From: Luidia sarsii
Taxonomy: Eukaryota; Echinodermata; Asteroidea; Paxillosida; Luidiidae
DNA: 64,000 nucleotides
Assembly: GCA_949987565.1 (NCBI GenBank)
Contig: OX465116.1
Coordinates: 3,495,787 to 3,559,786 of the forward strand
Direction: 5' to 3'
Shown: piece by piece, positions 1 through 9,943 of the stretch
How positions within the stretch are numbered: the stretch's first letter is position 1
Layout of the letters: the number at the start of each line of letters is the position of its first letter
The notes under the pieces: generated by a model
Told to the model about the DNA's origin: nothing
Database searches by the model: none
The model's input: the letters and a program-made list of their open reading frames with translations, nothing else
Program-made: the position numbers and the translations under genes

Positions 1-104
1 TGATGAAAATTGACCCTCTATGAAATTTAGAGCTACATGTAATTTGAATCATGTCCATCCCATTTTGTAAGATATTAACAAGATTCAGTCAACGGCAAGG
101 ACAT

Positions 105-245
105 TTCAATCCTTTCAAAGGCAGAATCTGCCTTGAAAAGAGGTCCTGCTAGGACTGAAACAACATGCCCTTTATGTTTTTTCAGCATTGAATTTTGGTG
201 CTTTCAACCAGTAAGTACCGGTAGTTTGCAACATTTTTCGACATT
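105..245 (+). repeat. Hairpin repeat family, diverged copy
   Basis: It contains GGCAGAATCTGCC followed by GGTCCTGCTAGGAC and TGAAAC, then a degenerate tail ending TTTGCAACATTTTT. It is the only copy with a clear GGCAGA/TCTGCC hairpin directly 5' of the core. Other copies are listed separately. Confidence 0.7.
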
Positions 246-711
246 ACTTTGATATATCAATATATGGTTATGTTCAAGATGAAGTTACAGCACAGTGTCT
301 CAAATAATGAGAACTAACATGGTTGATTATCCATTTGTTTGATTTGCCAGCAATCACAGTTCTCTTTAACAAGGCCTCAAAGATTCCTACCTACCTATGT
401 ATGGCACCATCAGATCTGCTCTTCCAAGCACCTTCCATTTGATAGTTACTTGTAGCTTAAGTACTTGTAGCTTTGGCTCTGTCATCATTTGTTTGATTTA
501 AGTCTTTATGCACAATATTTGTTACAGAGTTGCTTAATGCTCAGCATCTGTTTGGCCTTTGCTTAACTAAAGTGAATGCCAATAATTGTTGTCGTGTACA
601 AAATTCATAATAAATGGTAATAGTTTGCCACCTCAACAATGTGCAACACAGGCTCAGTCTCTCTCTCTTTTTTTCTTCAGATTTTCCCCAAACACGGCTA
701 TAAAGCCACTC

Positions 712-1345
712 GAGGTTAACAACTTCACGCCGGGTGCTTTTACAGAGCCCATGACCGCCATACAGGTTTTTTTTTAACAAAGCGTCATTTTCAAATCTCG
801 CTAAAACAATCGGAACAATATATTTCTGTGAAATAAATCAATAAGAGTATACTATGGGTACAAGAGAGTAAAACCTGGCACAATTCGGACATCGTTGTGG
901 CTTTTGTCAAGAGATAATCTGTTTGAAAAAGGGCCCATTGTGCGTCGTCAATGTAGCATAACGGACGTGTGTGTGTGTACAGTACTGACGATCCCTGACT
1001 GCAGACTCCAGCCTCCAGGCAGTCAAATCTTTGAGTTGTTCGGCCAAAAACAGAGTGTACAGATTGCGGTGAAGAATGTGGGTGGAATTCCACTGCCTGA
1101 CCGACGACCGTTGGGCTGTGTGGCATGCCAACACAATGTCCCCCGCGTGCTTTCAGCAGCAACACGGTATCCCTCAATCATCCACATTAAAGGTCCCACA
1201 ATTGCACAATTACTGCTGCCAATATTGCAATTCATGTGGCAACTTGCGTCAAAAAGGGTCTTTGCACTGATTCGTATTGCTTTGTTCTAAGCTGAAAAGA
1301 GTCTTTGTTTGAAATGTGGACAATAGTGGTGCCTGGATTCGGAGG
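712..1345 (+). mobile_element. TTAA-ended non-autonomous element, copy A1
   Basis: It starts at a diverged TTAACCACTTCGCGCCGG terminus followed by CATGACCGCCATACAGG. The interior is shared with the copies at 6087-6535, 2250-2720 and, inverted, 29195-31270 (recognisable words TATACTATGGGTACA, AAACCTGGCACAATTC, AATAGTGGTGCC). No transposase frame is present. The TTAA-containing terminus suggests piggyBac-type mobilisation, which is an inference. Confidence 0.6.
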
Positions 1346-2249
1346 GCCTTCCAGAAAGGAATTCCAGAGAGAAGCTGAATGAGGAAAGAAGCTGTTCTGA
1401 TACCTCTTTGTTCTACACCTTGGAAGAGACAGAGTGTATGGTTGAGAGGAGGCAAACAGCCTGGTTGCTCGCTTAAATGTCCTGACTGATGGACCAAGTC
1501 AGCAAGAGCAGAAGAACACTTTCCGTGGAAGTATTTTTAGAGCAGACACCGGGTGGCTGCAGTCCTACGATGGGCTAGGGGTTGCAGTGACAACCCAAGC
1601 TCCTTGCCAACAAGGTTAACAACCCGCTTCTGCACCCAATCCAACAAGGACAAGTGACAGGCACATGCATCAGCCAACATGCGAGAGCAATATTCCATGA
1701 TGGGCCGTATAGTTGCCTTATAGAGCTACATGGTAACATCATAATGGAGACCTCTGTGCACGATAAAGGCAACCAGTTCACATAGAAGCACTCTTATAGA
1801 ATCACAGATATAATTCAATGACAAACATCATGCTATATCTATGATCACAGATATACTGCTCCCAATAAAACATTTGTGGAGAAGTCTAACCCAAGAAGCT
1901 GCAAATGCAATGATTCAGGTATTGTAGGCAAAGTATACATCTCCTCCATCCAGTGATGCTTGACCCTGTCTGGTTCTTGCTTGAATTGGCTACACACATC
2001 AGTTACAAGTAAACACACTTTTAAAAAAATCTGTTTATTTATTACTTTACAAAACTGGTTCTCTTATTTACATAATACTATAGCATTTCATGCATTTCAA
2101 CGGCAGAATGTTTAATAGCTTTATATTTGCTTCAAAGGAGTGCAGTCCTTGCTACAATATGGTGCAGACTGCAGAGTAAAGATTCCACAAAAACATCTTC
2201 ATAAACCCCTTGATGATTGGTTAGTTTAGTGCAAATGGCCATCACAAAA

Positions 2250-2720
2250 ACCAAAAACAATTGGAAAACAATTTGTCTCTGAAAGAAATCAATAACAGTA
2301 CACTGTATCAGCTAGTCAGATTCTGTCTGTGCGGCCCTTAAAAAGGGGCCCTTTGTATGCAGTACAATGGAGCGTAGCCTGTGTGCTGTCACTGCTGTGT
2401 GTCTGAGAAGCATGTGTACATTGACAACAGACTAGCCTCCACTCCAGTGGACATATCTTCAAAGTGGTTGGCCTAAACTGAGTGTGCAATTTGCAGTGAA
2501 GGCAGTGGGTGCATGCATTTCACTGTGCCAGCGACCATTGGGCAGTGGGACATACCAGCAAGTTAACCATGGCAGCATGCTATCCCTTGATCATCCACAA
2601 TGACATCCCACAATACCGCAATTGTTGTCCCTAATTTGGTAATTCATGTGGCAAATGAAGTCAGAACAGGAGTTTGTCAGGCTAAATAAGTCTATGTTTA
2701 AAATTTGAACAATAGTGGTG
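2250..2720 (+). mobile_element. Same family as A1, diverged copy A2
   Basis: It aligns by eye to A1 over the GGGCCCTTTGTATGC, CTCCACTCCAG, GTGCATGCATTTC and AATAGTGGTGCCC regions, with many substitutions. No ORF is conserved between copies, so it is treated as non-coding. Confidence 0.5.
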
Positions 2721-3448
2721 CCCAAATTTTGAAGGTCCCAGAGTGGCTAAAGCTGCCTTCCATTGTCAAGGGGTTAAGAATGATTGCAGGGCATTGAAAC
2801 ACAAAATAGTCTGGAGACCCAAGTGGCAATGCTAGGGATTGAAGACTGATGACAATTGAAGGAACCACTATCCAATATGACTGAGCAAGTTTGACTCCTG
2901 CGAATTGGTTAATATCGATGTGACAACCATGCTGGCTTGCATGCAAGAGTACACCCTGTTTATCTGCTCATTTTTAACGTCGTCATTACACATCAGATAA
3001 CCCAAACCACAGATCAGATTCTAGTTTCATCCTTGATATCCATGAGAAAAGGTACACCGTTAAAATTCAGATGGCTAGATATCTATTCTGAAATAGGCAA
3101 GAGTGATACTTCAATACAAGTGGAATAGAAACTGTTTTGAGCTTGGCAGATGATAAAATACTTTTAGTCTGACGATGTGGTTTGGAGAGGACCCCAGACT
3201 GTTCTTTCTGTAAGTGTGGAAAGTTTACAGTGACACCATGTCAGTCACCTCTTTAGAAAAAAAATAAGTGTGGTTGTGAAAAGAGCCAGTAACATTCAGA
3301 GCAAAACTCAATGCACTTTTCAAAGCCATACACTCCTTGAAAGAGACGACTTACATGATGTCACCGCAAACATTTCCACTTAGGGCCTTCACCGTGAAAC
3401 CTTCAAGTCCCATCCATCATTAAGTGTATATATAGATGCCCCCTGACA

Positions 3449-6400
3449 TTATACAATCTGGATGTCGCCAAGGCAGTATTTGCAGCAGTTGATGGTCAGG
3501 TTCTCATATTTGGTCTGTGGATGGAAGCGCTGGGCTATCATACCAACTGATGCTGGTACCTCACTCTGAGGTGCTGCCGTTGGTACTGAAGACAGGGATG
3601 GGGAGGAGGAGGTTGGGAGTGGGAGGAGACGGTCTCCAACCACCGCTGCTTGCCGGTTCAGAAGGATCTGAGAGACACACAAAGAGAGAACATTGTTACT
3701 TGATAATGAATCTATGGTCGAGTTTGGGCGCGCATGTTCACGTGTGTTCGTGCAAAACCCTGGCGGAGAGGTAGTATGTGATCCTGTTCCAAGTGCAGCG
3801 TTCACATATACTCACTTGTACACTCATATTTTCTTAAGGTGATATACAAAAATGTTTAAAACTGCTTACTGACTAAAATTACCAAAATGTAAATCTTAAA
3901 ATTTAGTGGGCCTGACGTTTCGATTCTAGCAGGACCTTTCTCAAAGGCCTTTGAGAAAGGTCCTGCTACATGTAGGATCGAAACGTCAGGCCCACTAAAT
4001 TTTAAGATCAATATTTTCTTATTAATTTATTTCACAGATATATATTGTTCCTGAAAATGACACATTGATCATAAATACACCTGTATGGCGGTCATGGGCA
4101 CTGGAAATGGGCCTGGCATGAAGTGGTTAAGTTTTAGATTTGGTTAGAAACTGCTTTGATTCAATAGGGATGCTCTTTTGTGCTGAAGTGCTTTAGCAGC
4201 TCTGCAAAGGTCCATATTTCATGCACCTAGATTTTAATGACTTTAAAGGGGAATGAAACCCAGAGAAAAATGTTGGCTTATCTGATGGGGTGTTAAAAAC
4301 AACGCAGTGGCTGTTGTTACGGCAGTCGTCCGTGTGGTTCCCTGACTTGATTGTATTTCGTCAGCATTGCATGCTGGTTGAACCAGTCTATTAGCTGATA
4401 GATGGTTCCAAGAGCTAAACATCCTGACAAATACTGTGAAGTCAGGGAACCACACGGACGACTGCCGTAACAACAGCCACTGCGTAACTAAAAACAACCT
4501 ACAATTACCTATGTGCTACTCACCTACGAGTTTCATAAAGAGGGAAAAATCATAGAATTCGGTGGTCGAATTCACGTTCCTGCAAACCGCCATCTTTTCG
4601 AATGGCCCTCCAGTCACTGCGGGGGGTATGATGTAATGACAGACAACTCCCGCATGGGCCGGCCTGGATGGATGTACCCCTACTACATGTATATACAGCG
4701 TGCAGTTATACACTAGCGAGCTGAACGATGGTGTACTGCCAGGCTTTTGGATGTCAAACTGCCAGCGGGAAAAAGCTGAGGAAATCTTTCCATGCAGTTC
4801 CCAACAAGGACAAGAGACCTGTTTGACATCCAAAAGCCTGGCAGTACACCATCGTTCAGCTCGCGAGTGTATAACTGCACGCAGTATATACATGTAGTAG
4901 GGGTACATCCGTCCGGGCCCGTGCAGGAGTTTTCCGTTGCGATGTCATACCCCCTGCAGTGACTGAAAAAAATGGCGGTTTGCAGGAACGTGAATTTGAC
5001 TATCGAATTCTATGTTTTTTTCCTCTTTATGAAACTTGTAGGTGAGTAGCACATAGGTAATCGTAGGTTGTTTTTAACACCCAATCGGATAAGCCAACAT
5101 TTTTCACTGGGTTTCATTCCCCTTTAAGTCTTAAATAATTTGATCAGACAGCCAACAAGTTCTGAAATGAAAGATGGAACTGGTTTGAAACCTTGTGGTA
5201 GATAGAAGAGGGTTGAGGAATGGTCCTAATTCTACCACAGTGACAACTGCATATTTTACATCTTTTCAAATGTATCTCTTACATCTTTGGCAAGCATTTC
5301 AGCCGAAGTCCACTCCACAAAGTCAAACTGGGAGGTCTGGGACTTGGCTGGGGCACTGTGGCCCACGTCCCCCAATAAGTGCTTGGAGATGATAGAGGCT
5401 ATCTGCTCATTGAGCAGGGCCAGGGTCAGTACGTTGCTGGGTGGCTTGGTCTCCTCCGAGAGGCGATGGGACCGCTGCAGAGCATTGGAGAGGTAGTGCA
5501 GCAATCTGGAATGGGAAAAAAGAGGGCTTGAACCAACCTTTGCATGCGGTTTGATAGTCCAGTCTTCATGTTTGCTGACTGTGTGTGATCTAGTAAGTAT
5601 CCAAAGGCACTGCTTTAGTCTAGTCAGAGTAAAACTAACCCATCTGGGAATCCATGGCCGGCATACAGTGGAAGTGATGCATTATCATGTGTAAACGCAG
5701 AGCGTTTCTTGAAGAGGGATGAAGTTGGATCAGGGGTACAGGCATAGCTGTCAGAGGCTCTATTGCTGAGCATATTGGGCACAGAAGCCCAGCACTGACC
5801 TGTGAGTCTGCATCATGTGGGCCCTCATCTCATCCCTCTCCTCCAGGACTTTCCTGAGTGCATGGCAAGCTTCTTGGAGAACCATGTCTAGGCGTGTGCG
5901 TGATGCCACTGCTTCATCAACCTGCAGCCTGTCGGGCAGACAGCCCAAAACAAATCATCCAAATCAAATTGATCCTAGCAGGACCTTTCTCAAAGGCAGA
6001 ATGATCAAGTTACACAAATAATGATCACGTTATATGTTCTGTTCTTGACTTTTGGGATCCTGCTTACCTCAAGTAAAGAAATTTAACCACTTTGCCCCGG
6101 CCATTTTTCCAGTGCCCATCACCACTGTACAGGAGTTTTTGGGCAATGAGTCATTTTAAAATCTCGCTAAAACAATTGGTATTTCTATAAAAGGGTATAC
6201 TATGGGTACAAAAGGGTAAAACCTGGCACAATTCAGACATCGTTGTGGCTTTTGTCAAGAGATTATCCGTTTGAAAAAAGCCCACTGTGCGTTGCCAATG
6301 GAGCGTAATGGACTTGTGTGTGTGTCCGAGACTGCAGATTAGCCTCCACTCCAGGCAGTCAAATCTTTGAGTTGGTCGGCCCCAACTGAGCGTACAGATT

Positions 6401-9400
6401 GCGGTAAAGACTGTGGGTGGAATTCCACAGATTGACAACCGTTGGGCTGTGTGGCATGCCAACACAATGTCTCCCACAAGCTTTCAGTGGCAGTACAAAA
6501 TCCCTCGATCATCCACAGTGTGACTCCCTAACTGCTGTAGCAAGGTTTACAACGAATTGTCATTTGCATCTACGTGTAAATGAAAATGGGGAGTGATCCC
6601 TGGAGATATACAGCAGTTAATGATTGAATGCTTCTGACTGCTGCCCCACCCCTCGCAAAGATGGTTGTCTATTTGGTCAGGCTTTCAGCTAAGGTTTGGA
6701 TAGCCCCGGTCATTAGAGCGCTGATACATTAAAACAGAGGTCTTGGGTTCAAGTCGTGGTCCACTCAAATATCCTTTGCTGGTGTTTTTCACAAATTGTT
6801 TAAAATTCCCTTGTAAATTTCCTTGCCTATTTGTATATAGGGATGCTGTGGAATTGTGATTAATTTGGATCACTACAATCCAACAGTTGGTTAAAAGTCA
6901 AAACAACATCCAGGAGATGAATGCCAATACCTTGCACGCTTACTAACAATTCTCCTTTTGTGTTCACTACCCCACTTCTCTCTTTGATCATTTCCCTTTG
7001 ATCATCTCCTCTAAAAAACCCTTCCATATTCCTTACCTGTCCCTGTTAAACTTCCTAGTTTGTTCTTTTTCGATTATTCATGCCTCCATGACTCTCCCTT
7101 CCTGTCTATTTTTGTCCTTGTTATTCAGCCTTTGAGAAAGGTCCTGCTTAGGATTGCAATGTCAGGCCCTCTACATTTTTGTTTTTTTAAATTGGCTCCT
7201 GGGTGGTAGTGAGTGGTATCATGGTGCTGGGTCTGCATGACCTACCTGCTGCCTAGGAACTTGCTCCTCCACACGTCACACTGGATGCTGACTCTCTCCA
7301 ACGTTTCCCGCTCAGAGGCCAGGGTACTGATGGTGTTCTCCAGGTCTTGGCTGAGCTGGGCCCGCTCTGTGGATAGATGCTCCAGTTGGCCCTGGAGGTC
7401 TGCCCCCATGGATGCCACTAGGAGCTTCTTCAAATCTCTGTTCACCTTTGGGTTTAGGGGTTGAGGTTTTTTTTGGAGGAGGGATTGAGCCATCATGGAG
7501 GGAAGGAGAGAAGGGAAAATTTGGAAGATGAATGGCTTTACTACAGCCTGTTCATTGTATTCAAGATCTAGAGCATTTTCACAGTCTGGACTGTGTGCCA
7601 CATGAGATTTGGCACCACTCTTGTCTGACGGCTATTTGGTTTTAGTGCTATCCTTAGTTCATCAGTCAAAGGGTACCTGAAAAAAAAGGAATATGAGGTC
7701 AGGCAGAGTATTAACTTCCATGTGTCAGTTTGGTTTTTGGAAATATATAGTAATAGTATTTTTAAGAAAACAGCAAGATTCTTGACAGAAAACTGCCCCC
7801 CACTTTTCAACCCGAAAATTGCAAGAGCGTGCCGCGTAACCCCGTGACATCACCGGCAGAATACCGAGCCCCGTGTGCACCTTGGCTGTAGCCGACAATT
7901 TGTACGCGTTTTGGGTTGTCATGGAAGTTGTCATCCTAAGAATATGGTTCGTCGGAAAAATCACTCTCTACTTTGCTGTCTGACGATGATCCTGACGAAC
8001 TTATTCACTCTGCCATGTTTTTCTTGTGAACGCGCATATACTATACGAGTGTGTGCAATCGATCATGCAATATTGTACTGTCAATGACGTTATCACCTTC
8101 TCTCTGGCCCACGGCCAAAAGAGGGTTTTTTCTGGGCGGGGCGCGCTAAATATTTTGTTTTCCTTTTACGGTCGCTAGTTACGGGGTAGACATTAAAAGT
8201 GTTGAGTTTGTGAAATGGTTTGGCCTTTATTAAGTCTGACAATAGTTTTCTCGACATTAGACATTTTTATTTCAGGTACCCTTTAACCTAACGTATGTAA
8301 CTTCCTTTACATAAAGAAGCTTACATGTATGCAGGACAAACCCTGCTTTGTTTGTCTAATGAGAAAGGTCCTGCTGTGATGGAAACGACAGGCCCTGTAC
8401 TTTTTTCAAATATGCATTTTTTTTTTTTTTTTGTCATATTTATATATGTAAATCAACCAACCCTGCATGCATGTAAATCATGTTCATGGTGGCTGGAGAA
8501 CAAATTAGCAAGTACATGACTCACATGTCTCAGCATAAGTTTAAAAAAAAGCACAACTTTTCTTTTTCTTTTTCCAAATGCCATGAGTAAGCTTTTAGCG
8601 ACATTGCTAACTACATGTGTAGCTTTGAGTCTAGTAATATGAAGGGGAAATCCAAATATGAACCTGATTTTGGACTGCTGCCTCTGATACCAACTCAGCC
8701 TTCTCCTCCCTCAGCGTTTTCGCCTCGTCTTCGGTCTTAGCAAGCCTCGCTTGGAGCTCCTCATTCTCTTTACGTGCCTCGTCCAGCCTCGTGAGGACGT
8801 CCTGAGGTGACAGGTCCTTCTGTCGGCTGCGTTCATGCAGGGCAACGTCAGTGGAATTGCGGTCCCTGCCCTGTAGGAAGGACAGGTGGGTGCGGTGATG
8901 TCGGCTGGATGTCCCACTTCTGACGGAGAGAGACTCAGCAGACGCAGGGGCATGCTCTTTCCCATCTCCCTCAAGTCTCGGAAAGGCAGGCACTGAGCCA
9001 TCTGCAAAATGGTGAAATTGCTTGTGATCATGCAAATATTGTTATTAGGCTTACAGACCATGTATGATTATGTCATCACAGTTACCGTGCATATTGCAGT
9101 AATTAACCAAAAGTAAGCACTACTGTTTCATTTATAGCCAGTAATGCAAAATTGAATTTTCAGAGAGGTTGCAATTCTAAACAGGACCTTTCTTACAGTA
9201 AGAACAAGTTTATATAACCTTGATCGTTTAGATTCATTTATTTATGAAATTGATTAGCAAGTACTACTAAAGTACTAATATAATAATAATTAATATAGGT
9301 GATATACAAAAATGTTGCAAACTGCTTACTGACTAAAATTACCAAAAAGTAAATCTAAAATTTAGTGGGCCTGACGTTTCGATCCTAGCAGGACCTTTCT

Positions 9401-9943
9401 CAAAGGCAGAGTGAATAATTAATATAGTTAAAACTATATGAGTGATATAATAATATTAATAATAATATGATGATGAGCAGGCCAATAACTAAGTTAACCA
9501 CTCCCCACGATTCCATGAATACCACGACTCACGAGACTGGACGTTTTACCAATAGATTTGTATCCAATTTGGCAATTGAATTTAATTGTGAACATTAGTT
9601 TTTACTTTTACTAGTTTTAGTTTAGTTTTACTGTTTACATGTATGTAGATATGCAAATGAAAACCTTTCCTTCGTTAATTTTAATTTCTTGGACTGGCAG
9701 TCCACTCATTTGCCAAATCAAAATGTTTAATGACTAAATGTTTAATGACTAAATACCAAAATGACGGATTTTGCACGCAAGTTACTTGGACAAGTTTAGA
9801 TAGCAAGTGGTCATGATGATCACCATGATCACGTAGTCACATACACATGTACGTACGCCGTTATCCTAGTTTTTCGGAACTTTACCTCTGTTTATCGACT
9901 GCCCAAGAGTGAAGTTCATGCTTTCTACATTGTCTAAATCCAT
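3449..9943 (-). CDS. BLZF1: Golgin-45 (basic leucine zipper nuclear factor 1)
   Basis: Golgin-45 is a Golgi matrix coiled-coil protein that binds the GRASP55 PDZ tandem and Rab2 and supports medial-Golgi structure. The CDS reads as complement of 9943-9886, 9001-8664, 7445-7246, 5928-5800, 5505-5283 and 3667-3449. All junctions are GT-AG with matching phases, giving 388 codons, close to the roughly 400 of vertebrate orthologues. Exon 2 ends in charged coiled coil (LDEARKENEELQARL). Exon 3 opens with the family block VNRDLKKLLVAS (about residues 133-144) and carries IQCDVWRSKFL. The last exon ends RFHPQTKYENLTINCC then KYC, with cysteines at 377, 378 and 381, and a hydrophobic C-terminus (IQIV). 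This matches the region known to contact GRASP55 through its PDZ and a Cys-rich site. Exon 1 (19 codons plus one base) was chosen because its donor phase exactly restores the exon 2 frame; it is the least certain part. Repeats sit in several introns. Confidence 0.93.
3838..4015. repeat. Hairpin repeat family, inverted dimer 1 (BLZF1 3' intron)
   Basis: Two copies are joined head-to-head at their GAAAGGTCC ends. The left arm reads inward from GATATACAAAAATG through GGGCCTGACGTTTCGAT. The right arm is its reverse complement and ends in CAGGCCCACTAAATTTT. The right arm has ACATGT inserted in the CTGCTA loop, which makes a longer local palindrome. Confidence 0.85.
4030..4132 (-). repeat. Terminal fragment of the TTAACCACTTC family
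   Basis: It contains CTGTATGGCGGTCATGGGC and ends TGCATGAAGTGGTTAA-like (GCATGAAGTGGTTAA), the reverse complement of the A1-type terminus. Only about 100 bp of the end is present, so it is a truncated or solo-end copy. Confidence 0.6.
4246..5129. mobile_element. Long foldback element with TTAA flanks and a THAP-like exon at its centre
   Basis: The left end reads TTAA then AGGGGAATGAAACCC; the right end is GGGTTTCATTCCCCT then TTAA. The two roughly 400-bp arms are inverted copies: the words TTGGCTTATC, CACCTACGAGTTTCATAA and CCAGGCTTTTGGATGTCAA each recur in reverse. About 60 bp of unpaired sequence (near 4762-4820) forms the loop. TTAA at both outer ends fits piggyBac-type duplication. The left arm also holds an extra inner inverted pair (GTGGTTCCCTGACTT). 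The element is in the last BLZF1 intron. A short open frame across arm and loop resembles the start of a THAP zinc finger and is listed separately. Confidence 0.8.
4728..4821 (+). pseudogene. THAP zinc-finger N-terminus captured in the foldback element
   Basis: The frame opens with ATG and gives MVYCQAFGCQTASGKK, then SFHAVPNKDKRP, then a stop. C-x4-C followed by an SFHxxP block is the usual start of THAP (C2CH) domains. The later C-x2-H half and the AVPTIF-type end are absent, so this is at most a first exon or a fragment. Mobile P-type transposases and host THAP genes both start this way. The call rests on about 30 residues. Confidence 0.45.
5968..6002 (-). repeat. Hairpin repeat family, short fragment
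   Basis: It has GATCCTAGCAGGACC then TTTCTCAAAGGCAGA, with the core only and no tail. It lies just upstream of BLZF1 exon 4 on the transcribed strand. Confidence 0.7.
6087..6535 (+). mobile_element. TTAA-ended non-autonomous element, copy A3
   Basis: The left end TTTAACCACTTTGCCCCGG is followed by the CCAGTGCCCATCACC block. The body is near-collinear with A1 (TATACTATGGGTACAAAAG, GGCATGCCAACACAATGTC). It lies in the BLZF1 intron between 5928 and 7246. Confidence 0.65.
6690..6765 (+). repeat. tRNA-derived SINE-like head
   Basis: It contains an A-box-like TGGATAGCCCCGG with GCGCTGATACA, and a B-box-like GGGTTCAAGTCGTGG. The spacing fits an RNA polymerase III internal promoter. The clover leaf is not fully paired, so this is a SINE head or pseudo-tRNA rather than a functional tRNA. 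Confidence 0.55.
7127..7185 (+). repeat. Hairpin repeat family, diverged fragment
   Basis: It has CCTTTGAGAAAGGTCCTGC then TTAGGATTGCAATGTCAGGC. The GAAAC word has decayed to GCAAT. Confidence 0.65.
8352..8412 (+). repeat. Hairpin repeat family, diverged fragment
   Basis: It has CTAATGAGAAAGGTCCTGC, then GATGGAAACGACAGGCCC, followed by a T-rich tract. The 5' word is CTAATGAG where most copies have CTTTGAGAA. Confidence 0.6.
9298..9412 (-). repeat. Hairpin repeat family, full-length reference copy
   Basis: On the plus strand it starts GTGATATACAAAAATGTTGC, continues through CTGCTTACTGACTAAAATT and GGGCCTGACGTTTCGATCC, and ends AGCAGGACCTTTCTC then AAAGGCAGAG. It shows the complete roughly 115-bp organisation: hairpin core, GAAACGTC box and a conserved A/T-rich tail. 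It lies in BLZF1 intron 1. Confidence 0.85.

Larger units (their letters stand above)
1..3448. other. Gene-poor flank downstream of BLZF1, repeat-rich
   Basis: No convincing coding exon was seen. The stretch holds one diverged copy of the hairpin repeat family near 105-245 and two copies of a TTAACCACTTC-ended element (about 712-1345 and 2250-2720). The small open frames here lie mostly inside those repeats. The 3' UTR of the minus-strand BLZF1 gene must begin below 3449, but no polyadenylation signal close to the stop is obvious. An AATAAA-type signal on the minus strand near 2035-2041 is a distant candidate. Confidence 0.5.

Noticed and set aside
8711..9061. Minus-strand frame starting MVCKPNNN, overlapping BLZF1 exon 2
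   Set aside because: It is a shadow frame. The exon 2 frame with coiled coil joins exons 1 and 3 in phase; this one does not.
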